Assembly (NCBI GenBank): GCA_021159185.1
Contig: JAGGSH010000014.1
Location: 1-46,323 of the forward strand
Length of the DNA stretch: 46,323 bases
Reading direction: 5' to 3'
From: a bacterium
GTDB lineage: Bacteria; Patescibacteriota; Minisyncoccia; Moranbacterales; UBA9337
A program made the translations under genes and the position numbers. Positions 30,044 through 37,205 of this stretch are shown one piece after another. The notes under the pieces are model-generated. The model saw nothing but the letters and a program-made list of their open reading frames with translations, was not told the origin of the DNA and ran no database searches. Each line of letters starts with the position of its first letter. The first letter of the stretch is position 1.

Positions 30044-31835
30044 GGTTCTGTTTAATTAAATCTCTCACTCCTTTCAAATCCACTTCCGCTTTTTTGCGGA
30101 GGGGTTTGAATTTTTTGGGAGCGATGTGTTGCATCTGGGAGAAAGTTATCGGTTTTTCTTTGGGAGTATAAACTTTGCGCTCGGCATTTTTAAGGCGTTC
30201 ACTTTCACTTTCACTTTCACTTTCTCGTTCACTTTCTCGTTCATTTGCTTCAGCTTTCGCTACTTGTTTGGCGCGAACAGAAAATTTCTGCTCATTCTCT
30301 TTTTGGTTCTCGCTTTTAGCCGTCGCGCTTTGATAATCTCTTAAACACTCCTTGCAAAAAGTGGGGCGCTGGCTGTCAGGCTTAAACGGCACTTGGATTT
30401 TCGCTCCGCAAGTGTCGCAAACCGCATCGTATAATACTTTTTTTTGAATATTATTTTCTCTTTCTCTTTCTGGTTTTCTTTCTCGCTCTTTAACGACTTG
30501 TTTAATTTCCGGTTTTTCAAATTCTTGTTTAGCTAAAACATCCGGCGTGATTACTCCGCTCCAGCGAGCAATTTTTTCTTCCACTTCGTCCTTGCTACTG
30601 GCATATCGTTCTCTAGAAATATTTATTATTTTCTCTTCATTTTCTTCCGTTCCCGCCATATCCACCGGCGGCAAAGTTATCGCCGAAAAAGCGTCGCCGG
30701 CAATTCCATCAATCATTAATTTAAGATAAATATTATACTTGGGCAAATTGACAATATCATTCATCATGAAAACAGGCTCAAATTCTTTTTCTAGATACTC
30801 TGCGTCGTCCGCGCCTACCCGAAAAGAAACTATTGTTCCCACATTTCCAAAAACCGCGTCGCATACTGTCGTGTTGCCGTCAAAAATAAGTTGCTTGATA
30901 TACTGGTGCGCTAAAATTAAATTCAGTCTGTATTTTCTCGCCTCGGATAAAATATTGGCGAAAGATTCCGTGGCAAAATTTTGAAACTCATCCACATGCA
31001 GATAAAAATCTTTTCGTTCTTCTTCGGGAATTTCCACCCGCCCCATGGCCGCCAGCTGAATTTTAGTTATAACCATTCCGCCCAATAAGCGCATAGAATC
31101 TTCTCCGATTTTTCCTTTGGACAAATTAACAATCAGAATTTTCTGATTATCCATTATGTCTCTCATATCAATAGTGGATTTGGGCTGTCCGACAATATGG
31201 CGAATAACCGAAGAAGAAATAAATTGTCCAACTTTATTTTGAATAGCCGCCACCGCTTCTTTTCTAAATCGGTCATCCCATTTGTCAAATTCGTTTATCC
31301 AAAACGATTTGACGACCGGATCTTTTATTTTAAGATAGACTCTTTTCCGATAATCCTTGTCGGACATCATTCTATTGACTCCCAGCATTGTTGATCCCGG
31401 ATAATCCAAAAGGGCCAATATCGTATTGTTGAGAATGTATTCCATTCGGGCGCTCCATACATCCGGCCATATTTTTTTGAAAACTCCCATCATTCCCGAA
31501 GCCACCAAATTTTTCTTGTCCTCACTGACAGCTTCCAAAATATTAAAAGCTATCGGAAATTCAGCGTCAGCCGGATTGAAATAGATAACATCGTTAATCC
31601 GATTTGAGGGAATGGCTTTCAATAATTTTTCGGATGTGTCTCCGTGAGGATCAATATAGCAAACACCTTGTCCGTTTTTGATATCCTGAATAACCAAATT
31701 TTCCAGAAGGTTAGTTTTACCCATTCCGGTTTTACCGACAATATACATATGCCGCCGCCGATCGTCGGTTTTAATCCCAAAAGTTGTTTCTTGATTGCGG
31801 AAATTAGTTTTAGCGAAAAAAGTTATATTTGACAT
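30030..31835 (-). CDS. VirD4/TraG-like type IV secretion ATPase with zinc ribbon
   Basis: 601 residues. N-terminal ATPase: Walker A YIVGKTGMGKTNLLENL (about residues 31-47), GQGVCYIDPHGD, Walker B FYLHVDEFQNFA and RKYRLNLILAHQY motif, as in VirD4/TraG/TraD coupling proteins that pump DNA or protein. The C-terminal third has CDTCGAKIQVPFKP...FCKECL, a CxxC-CxxC zinc ribbon common in CPR proteins, and an ERESESESES low-complexity tract made by a hexanucleotide repeat. No N-terminal TM helices are present; its partner at 31904 supplies them. The pair is a conserved CPR arrangement, perhaps for DNA uptake or pilus-linked export. No relaxase or other T4SS genes are in the window. Confidence 0.86.
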   Translation of the reverse strand: MSNITFFAKTNFRNQETTFGIKTDDRRRHMYIVGKTGMGKTNLLENLVIQDIKNGQGVCYIDPHGDTSEKLLKAIPSNRINDVIYFNPADAEFPIAFNILEAVSEDKKNLVASGMMGVFKKIWPDVWSARMEYILNNTILALLDYPGSTMLGVNRMMSDKDYRKRVYLKIKDPVVKSFWINEFDKWDDRFRKEAVAAIQNKVGQFISSSVIRHIVGQPKSTIDMRDIMDNQKILIVNLSKGKIGEDSMRLLGGMVITKIQLAAMGRVEIPEEERKDFYLHVDEFQNFATESFANILSEARKYRLNLILAHQYIKQLIFDGNTTVCDAVFGNVGTIVSFRVGADDAEYLEKEFEPVFMMNDIVNLPKYNIYLKLMIDGIAGDAFSAITLPPVDMAGTEENEEKIINISRERYASSKDEVEEKIARWSGVITPDVLAKQEFEKPEIKQVVKERERKPERERENNIQKKVLYDAVCDTCGAKIQVPFKPDSQRPTFCKECLRDYQSATAKSENQKENEQKFSVRAKQVAKAEANERESERESESESESERLKNAERKVYTPKEKPITFSQMQHIAPKKFKPLRKKAEVDLKGVRDLIKQNRVPQ

Positions 31836-31903
31836 AATATGCGAATAGTTTTAAATTTGGAAAATTAATTTTTGTTGTAGGTTATAAGTTGTAAGTTGTA
31901 AAT

Positions 31904-33178
31904 TCATCCAACAGGCAAATTAGCCGGCGCGCCGCCTTTTTTGGCTTCCACTTTATGGAGAGCCGGCGCTGTTACTCCCATATCGGGCATATGAAAAACC
32001 GTGGCTAACTCTTCCGTGTTTAGAATAAAAGTGGCTCCGTCAAAATCCCGGTCTTTATATCTTCTGAAAATTTTCCGCTGGCGGTAAAGCGTTCTGGCAT
32101 CCGCGAAAAGATGAAGAGCGTAAGTTTTAGACTGATCATGAATTTTAAAGCTGTTTAAATTCAAATCGGCAAACTGCTTAATGCCTCCCATAAAAGAACT
32201 GATGGATGATTTATCAAAATTTTCTCTTTGACCTAGATAAATAAAACGCATTTTTGTTTTAAAAACACTTTTTCCGATTCCGCTCTCCACGGCTTTTAAC
32301 ACATCTTTTTCTCCGGGAGTTAAGCGAAACTCCAAAGGAGCTTCCTCTCCGCCTTCTTCTTTCTTGGCAAATTCTATCGGACCAAACATTCCTCCGAATA
32401 TTTCTTGAAAAATATCGCCTATGTCCCCCAGTAACCTTTCAAAAAATCCCGGGGACTTTTTATTCCTGCCTGCCAGTTCTTCAACTAATTCTCTCCCCGT
32501 ATTATACCAAGTATCTTTTTCCGGAGTTACGACAAATTGAAGCCAAATTTTCTGCCCGGGCCCCAATTTTCCAATCGTTTCAATTAAAGAAGCCAGTGGA
32601 TCTATCATAGTCCCGGTAATGCTTTCTTCAAACCAAGTATAACTTTTAATCGGATACGGATCCGGCTTGGTTAATTCAAAGTCACACCCCCACAAATTCC
32701 AGTTTTTATTGGGAATGACTTTGGGAACTTCGTCAACATAATCGGGAATTTCCATTATTTCCGCTTCGGGATATTGGGCGTAAATATGCGCTTCAATCAA
32801 ATTTCTAAAATCTTTCGGGGTTCTGATATAGAAATGGACGCTCCCTTCATTACTGACAATCTCTAAACTAAACTTAAGAACAAACATGCCTTCAACAAAC
32901 TCTTCAAAGGCGTTAAACCCCCTCATTATGCCCGTTAAACCGTCATAAATGGATTCCATCGGCTTGGGACTTTTTTCAATGTCCCTGGGCGGAATTATTT
33001 CTAGCATCGTCCATTTTATGGATTTCGCGAACTTTTCCTGAGTGAAATCCATCCATAAAATCTTGAATAAATAATAAAAAGCCACCGGCAGAACGATAAA
33101 CCAAAAAATGGAAAACGCTTGCCAAATGGCTTTAAAAAATTCCCAAATGTCCGCGAAACTGTCAAGTAAAATATTCAT
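31904..33178 (-). CDS. Membrane protein partner of the VirD4-like ATPase
   Basis: 424 residues. One strong N-terminal hydrophobic segment (about residues 18-45, AFSIFWFIVLPVAFYYLFKILW); the rest is soluble, with FEEFVEGMFVLKFSLEIVSNEGSVHFYIRTPKDFRNLIEAHIYAQYPEAEI (read from residue 95), KKWLQFVV-like strands, SFMGGIKQFADLNLNSFK and FILNTEELATVFHMPD. The last motif occurs just before the ATPase domain in longer TraD/VirD4-type proteins, so this looks like the N-terminal half of such a protein encoded separately. Stop is 69 nt from the ATPase start, with a GTTGTAA-type heptamer repeat in between. Role inferred from pairing. Confidence 0.7.
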   Translation of the reverse strand: MNILLDSFADIWEFFKAIWQAFSIFWFIVLPVAFYYLFKILWMDFTQEKFAKSIKWTMLEIIPPRDIEKSPKPMESIYDGLTGIMRGFNAFEEFVEGMFVLKFSLEIVSNEGSVHFYIRTPKDFRNLIEAHIYAQYPEAEIMEIPDYVDEVPKVIPNKNWNLWGCDFELTKPDPYPIKSYTWFEESITGTMIDPLASLIETIGKLGPGQKIWLQFVVTPEKDTWYNTGRELVEELAGRNKKSPGFFERLLGDIGDIFQEIFGGMFGPIEFAKKEEGGEEAPLEFRLTPGEKDVLKAVESGIGKSVFKTKMRFIYLGQRENFDKSSISSFMGGIKQFADLNLNSFKIHDQSKTYALHLFADARTLYRQRKIFRRYKDRDFDGATFILNTEELATVFHMPDMGVTAPALHKVEAKKGGAPANLPVG

Positions 33179-33270
33179 TTCTTTTGTTTTTTCCTAGAAT
33201 CTGTTTTTCTCCCTTTTTCACCAAGAGGGAAGATTTGCTTAGAAAATTTTTCTTAGCTTAAAACGAGTTT

Positions 33271-34332
33271 TCAAGCAGACTTTTTGACGGTATATTTATT
33301 TCCGCCCACCTTTTCAAAAAAATTATTAAGATTAACCACTACCGTAGACGCTTTTACATCCCTCAATGACAACACTTTGCCCACTATTTCTTCGCGTTCC
33401 ATCGGCTTGCCCTTCTCATTTAAGACTTCTTTTAAAACATCTTTAACTGTTCCTTTTTTGTATCCCCACTCGGCCAGCGCGTATTTTCCCCTGCCCACCA
33501 AAACGAACCTGTCATCTTTAATAAGCTCATTATGGACTGTTTGGGGATGAACACTCTTCTCGCTAAGCTTGTATTTTTCAATAAGATTAGCCACTTCTTT
33601 ATAGTGAAGAGGCTTCCTTATTTCTTTCATAACTAAGAAAGTTTTTTCCCTTATTCCCTTGGGATTAACTTCGCTCCATTGGATTAGCCCCCATTTTCCA
33701 AAATTATTTTTCTTAATTTCTTCTGAAACGGAAAGATGGCAAAAAAATTCTTTCTTGTTTATTTTTGCTCCCCTGCTAAAAATTTTCTCAAATAAATGAC
33801 CGCTCTTAAATACCTTCTTTTCTTCTTCTAATATTAACTTTACTTGTTCTATAATTTCTTTCCAATAGTTAAGATTGAAGCCGGCAACAGTAACAGAATC
33901 TTTTAATATCCCTTTCTCCTTTTTAGATTTGACTTCATCCGTGCAGTTCAGCAGAAATTCAACTACGCCCTGCTCTCTTGAATCCTCGCTCAATTTATTT
34001 AACAAGCTCTTTCTGCTTATTATACCATTATTTTGAGTAACTGTAAATTTAATTTTCGCGAAAGCCGGCTCCAAAAGGGCGCGCTTTTCTTCATGTCTTA
34101 TTTTATTTATTATTTCCCTGATAATCTGACGCACTCTTTCCCGGCTAATTTGATAGCGGCCACCTATAGCTTCCAATGTTTGAGGACTTTCTCCGCTTAT
34201 TCCGAACCTCATTTTAATTATTTCCTGGGAACGTTCGGGAAAACCAGAAATAACTTCCTTTAAAGTACTATAAAAAAGAAGCTTAGCCCCTGCTGAATTT
34301 TTTAAATTCTTGTTTTTTTCCATCATCGTCAT
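33271..34332 (-). CDS. Sigma-70 region 4-like regulator with HARE-HTH domains
   Basis: 353 residues. N-terminal sigma region 4: SGFPERSQEIIKMRFGISGESPQTLEAIGGRYQISRERVRQIIREIINKI, where the ERVRQI helix would touch -35 DNA. The middle (80-220) is helical. The C-terminal region has HARE-HTH modules, IREKTFLVMKEIRKPLHYKEVANLIEKYKLSEKSVHPQTVHNEL and GTVKDVLKEVLNEKGKPMEREEIVGKVL, as in RNA-polymerase delta subunits. There are no region 2 sequences, so it is probably an RNAP-associated regulator rather than a full sigma factor. Has its own good promoter at 34359-34388. Start may be ATG 34332, 34326 or 34323. Confidence 0.85.
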   Translation of the reverse strand: MTMMEKNKNLKNSAGAKLLFYSTLKEVISGFPERSQEIIKMRFGISGESPQTLEAIGGRYQISRERVRQIIREIINKIRHEEKRALLEPAFAKIKFTVTQNNGIISRKSLLNKLSEDSREQGVVEFLLNCTDEVKSKKEKGILKDSVTVAGFNLNYWKEIIEQVKLILEEEKKVFKSGHLFEKIFSRGAKINKKEFFCHLSVSEEIKKNNFGKWGLIQWSEVNPKGIREKTFLVMKEIRKPLHYKEVANLIEKYKLSEKSVHPQTVHNELIKDDRFVLVGRGKYALAEWGYKKGTVKDVLKEVLNEKGKPMEREEIVGKVLSLRDVKASTVVVNLNNFFEKVGGNKYTVKKSA

Positions 34333-34358
34333 TTTTCACAATTTAAACACTTCCAGCT

Positions 34359-34388
34359 AGACTAGCACATATTAATAAATTTTGTCAA
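34359..34388 (-). promoter_or_regulatory. Sigma-70-type promoter of the HARE-HTH gene
   Basis: Reading on the minus strand: TTGACA (34388-34383), 18-nt spacer ending in TGC, then TAGTCT (34364-34359), an extended -10. The ATG is 27 nt further. The -35 overlaps a 7-bp inverted repeat TCAAGCA-TTA-TGCTTGA (34385-34401), a possible operator between this gene and divergent miaB. Confidence 0.7.
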
Positions 34389-34461
34389 GCATTATGCTTG
34401 ATTTTTGGCTGGATTTAAGCTACTTTGATAAGCGCCATAAAGCGGTTTCAGAAAATTTATT

Positions 34462-35592
34462 ATGAAATATTTTATAAAAACATTCGGCTGCCAAATGAAT
34501 TACTCGGACAGCGAAAGAATTGCCAGCCTTCTGGAAAAATATAAATTAAAACCGGCTTCCAATATAAACGCGGCTGACTTGGTAATTTTCAACACTTGCG
34601 GAGTGCGGCAAACGGCGGAAGACCGCGTTTACGGACAAATTCACAACATTAAAAAAAGTAATCCCCGAATTAAAATTATTATAACCGGTTGCCTGGCGCG
34701 CCGCGAAGATGTCCAAAGAAGACTTAAAGGCAAAGCAGATTTGTTCATTGAGATTAAGGATTTTCCTAAAAAAGCGGCAAGTATTATGCGGCAAGCGGCA
34801 AGCAATAAAAAACCTCCGCATGCTACATGCTGCATAATACATAATACTTCTCCTAATCATTACTCGTATCTATCCATTACTCCAAAATATAGCGATAACT
34901 CCCAGGCCTTCGTTCCCATAATGACTGGCTGCAATAATTTCTGTTCTTACTGCGTCGTGCCTTACGCCCGCGGAAAGGAAATTTCCCGTCCAGCCGGCGA
35001 TATTTTAAAAGAAATAAAAAGTTTAGCAAAAAAAGACTATAAAGAAATTACGCTTTTGGGACAAAACGTAAATTCTTATTGCGGAATAAGCAAAACAAAA
35101 AGTAAGTCAAGAAAAACAAAATTTCCGGAACTTCTTAATTATCTGGCTAAAAAGTTTCCTGAAATAAATTTCAAATTCCTCACATCCCATCCTAAAGATT
35201 TTTCAGGCAAGCTAATCGGCGTTATCGCCAAAAATGACAACATTTCCCGTGAAATCCATCTTCCCGTCCAATCTGGCAGTAATAAAATCCTGAAAATGAT
35301 GAACCGCCCTTACACAAAAAAATATTATTTGGATCTTATTAAAAAAGCGCGCGAAAAAATTCCCGGCGCCGTTTTTACTACCGACGTCATTGTCGGCTTT
35401 CCGGGCGAAAGCGAAAAAGATTTCCAAGAAACGATGGAAGTTTTTAAAAAAGTAGGCTATAGCAAAGCTTACATTAACAAATATTCTCCTCGCCCCGGCA
35501 CCGCCGCGTTTTCTCTGGGCGATCCCATACCATGGAAAGAGAAAAAAAGAAGAGAAAAAATTTTAAGGCAATTAATTAATGAAAGCAAATAA
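34462..35592 (+). CDS. miaB: tRNA (N6-isopentenyl-A37)-2-methylthiotransferase, short form
   Basis: Radical SAM enzyme adding a methylthio group to i6A37 of tRNA. 376 residues: the UPF0004 N-terminal domain (KTFGCQMNYSDSERI, FNTCGVRQTAEDRV, ITGCLARR) supplies three Cys for the second Fe-S cluster; the radical SAM core has GCNNFCSYCVVPYARG, EITLLGQNVNSY, FLTSHPKDF, LPVQSGSNKILKMMNR and TTDVIVGFPGE. It stops at EKKRREKILRQLINESK, about where the TRAM domain usually begins, so TRAM is missing. Residues about 108-135 are derived from short repeats (GCGGCAAG, ATAATAC). Overlaps miaA by 14 nt, so they form one operon acting on the same nucleotide. Confidence 0.93.
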   Translation: MKYFIKTFGCQMNYSDSERIASLLEKYKLKPASNINAADLVIFNTCGVRQTAEDRVYGQIHNIKKSNPRIKIIITGCLARREDVQRRLKGKADLFIEIKDFPKKAASIMRQAASNKKPPHATCCIIHNTSPNHYSYLSITPKYSDNSQAFVPIMTGCNNFCSYCVVPYARGKEISRPAGDILKEIKSLAKKDYKEITLLGQNVNSYCGISKTKSKSRKTKFPELLNYLAKKFPEINFKFLTSHPKDFSGKLIGVIAKNDNISREIHLPVQSGSNKILKMMNRPYTKKYYLDLIKKAREKIPGAVFTTDVIVGFPGESEKDFQETMEVFKKVGYSKAYINKYSPRPGTAAFSLGDPIPWKEKKRREKILRQLINESK

Positions 35593-36598
35593 CCGCAACA
35601 ATAAAATAATCGTCATTCTCGGCCCCACCGCCTCCGGAAAATCCAGCGCGGCCATTAAGCTGGCTAAAAAATTCGGCGGGGAAATTATCAGCGCCGACAG
35701 CCGCCAAATTTACCGCGGAATGGACATTGGCGCAGGAAAAATCGCAAGCGATTTTTCCGCGCCAAAATCAAAAATCAAAACGCAAAACGCAAAATCACGA
35801 TTTAAAAATAAAAAATTATCTCCATATTACAGCCAGGGCATAGCGCACCATATGATAGATATTGTTAGCCCCCGCACTGATTATAACGCGGCTAAATTCA
35901 AGAAAAAAGCCGAGAAAATAATTCAAGATATTTTAAAAAGAAACAAACTTCCCATAATTTGCGGCGGGACCGGATTTTGGATAAAAGCTGTTGTTGACGA
36001 TGTCCAATTTCCGGAAGTTAAGCCGAATAAAGCGCTAAGGAAAAAACTGGAAAAATTAAGCGCCGAAAAACTTTTCAAAAAACTAAAGAAATTAGATTTG
36101 GCGCGAGCCAAAACGATTGATTCTAAAAATAAAGTCCGTCTCATTCGCGCCATTGAAATTTGCGAAGCGCTGGGAAAAGTCCCCCGATTAAGATTAAGAA
36201 AATTAAGAAAAACAAAAAGAACATCTTTCCACGACCGTGAGAAGATGTCCTTTTTGCAAATTGGAATAAAGCATCCTAAAAAAGTTTTGCGGGAAAGAAT
36301 AAGGAAAAATATAAGCAAAAGGTTTAAGCAAGGAATGATCGCCGAAGTGGAAAAAATGCGGAAAGATAAAAAATTAAGCTGGAAAAAAATCCAAAGCTTC
36401 GGACTGGCATACTATTGGATTCCTTTATACCTGCAAAATAAAATATCGCGAAAAGAGCTGGCGAAAAAAATATATCTGGCGGAGAAAAACTACGCTAAAC
36501 GCCAAATGACCTGGTTTCAAAAAGACAAAAGAATCAAATGGCTGGAGAATTATAAAGAGATTGAAAGAGAAGTGAGAAATTTTTTAAACCATAAATAA
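35579..36598 (+). CDS. miaA: tRNA dimethylallyltransferase
   Basis: Transfers the dimethylallyl group to A37, giving the substrate of MiaB; DMAPP would come from IspH. 339 residues with P-loop ILGPTASGKSSAA, ISADSRQIYRGMDIGAGK, HHMIDIVSP, CGGTGFWIKAVVDD and RLIRAIEICEAL, then SFGLAYYWIPLYL and YAKRQMTWFQKDKRIKWL, all canonical. A lysine-rich stretch PKSKIKTQNAKSRFKNKK (about residues 63-80) comes from a degenerate heptamer array (35764-35798) and interrupts the ADSRQ-to-HHMID spacing. Followed by a strong bidirectional terminator. Confidence 0.95.
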   Translation: MKANNRNNKIIVILGPTASGKSSAAIKLAKKFGGEIISADSRQIYRGMDIGAGKIASDFSAPKSKIKTQNAKSRFKNKKLSPYYSQGIAHHMIDIVSPRTDYNAAKFKKKAEKIIQDILKRNKLPIICGGTGFWIKAVVDDVQFPEVKPNKALRKKLEKLSAEKLFKKLKKLDLARAKTIDSKNKVRLIRAIEICEALGKVPRLRLRKLRKTKRTSFHDREKMSFLQIGIKHPKKVLRERIRKNISKRFKQGMIAEVEKMRKDKKLSWKKIQSFGLAYYWIPLYLQNKISRKELAKKIYLAEKNYAKRQMTWFQKDKRIKWLENYKEIEREVRNFLNHK

Positions 36599-36646
36599 AA
36601 AGGTTTCACTTGTCTCCGATCGAAGCTAAGTGAAACCTTTTTATTT
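36597..36646 (+). terminator. Bidirectional intrinsic terminator after miaA
   Basis: AAAAAGGTTTCACTT (from about 36597) pairs with AAGTGAAACCTTTTT (36628-36642), followed by a T run. The loop TGTCTCCGATCGAAGCT is nearly that of the hairpin at 3117. It separates miaA from the convergent CRISPR-side genes. Confidence 0.9.
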
Positions 36647-36698
36647 TTTTAGCATACTGACCGTAAGTTTGAAAACTCTGTAGTTTTATTTTGCGCTT

Positions 36699-36857
36699 TT
36701 ACTGTGAAGCTTCTCTCATTTCCCATAAATAATAACTACAGCTTACCAGCCCGATAATGATTACCAAGCAGGGGAACCAGATATTTGTATGGTATTGATC
36801 AAACATATTCCATAATAACAGCGCTACGATTAAAGCTAAGTGAAATATTTTTGTTTT
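36699..36857 (-). pseudogene. Membrane-protein remnant without standard start
   Basis: A 52-codon open frame reads FHLALIVALLLWNMFDQYHT and IWFPCLVIIIGLVSCSYYLWEM, two clear hydrophobic helices ending REASQ. No ATG/GTG/TTG precedes codon 18 (ATG at 36806 would leave 35 residues). Its 5' end coincides with AGCTAAGTGAAATATTTTT, a third half-copy of the hairpin repeat at 3117 and 36597, suggesting the repeat replaced the gene's beginning. The rest of the gap 36647-36903 contains nothing else recognisable. Confidence 0.45.
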
Positions 36858-36903
36858 TTAGAATGCCGGATATAAATTCAATAAGCTTGCAATCTTTGTA
36901 ATT

Positions 36904-37089
36904 TTATTTTTTCCAATCTTTAATGATAATTCTTTTTCTAGCTTTGTCAGTTTCAATTATCATTTTTTGCTTCTCTTTCCAACCAAATAAACGAATGGTA
37001 TCAATTGGAAGCGTGATGGCGTAAGTAGTTCCTCCGCCAACCTTGGCAAGTTTTCTAACATTTCTATTTTCCACTTTTTTTCTGCCCAT
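36904..37089 (-). CDS. AbrB/MazE-like DNA-binding protein next to cas12a
   Basis: 61 residues with a swapped-hairpin AbrB/SpoVT/MazE pattern: VRKLAKVGGGTTYAITLPIDTIRLFGWKEKQKMIIETDKARKRIIIKDW, where the TYAITLPIDTIRxxGW segment is the DNA-binding signature. No toxin gene is adjacent. It lies 117 nt downstream of the cas12a stop on the same strand with a perfect 20-nt palindrome 20 nt before its start, so it may be autoregulated and possibly control the CRISPR region. The role is inferred from context only. Confidence 0.75.
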   Translation of the reverse strand: MGRKKVENRNVRKLAKVGGGTTYAITLPIDTIRLFGWKEKQKMIIETDKARKRIIIKDWKK

Positions 37090-37108
37090 ATTTTTTTCTT
37101 AATTGTAT

Positions 37109-37128
37109 CTACAGAGTTAACTCTGTAG
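37109..37128. promoter_or_regulatory. Perfect 20-nt palindrome before the AbrB-like gene
   Basis: CTACAGAGTTAACTCTGTAG, between cas12a and the AbrB-like gene. Its right half plus following bases (AACTCTGTAGTTTTAT, 37119-37134) is repeated exactly at 36674-36689 on the other side of the gene. Likely operator. Confidence 0.7.
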
Positions 37129-37205
37129 TTTTATATATCAGCTTCAATAACTCTCTTAAATATTTTTCGCATTTTAGGAGTATAGACTAGCAATTTACAC
37201 AGATT

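Noticed and set aside
30190-30245. Hexanucleotide CTTTCA repeat as a phase-variation tract
   Set aside because: The unit is a multiple of three, so copy changes only alter the length of the ESESES linker and not the frame.
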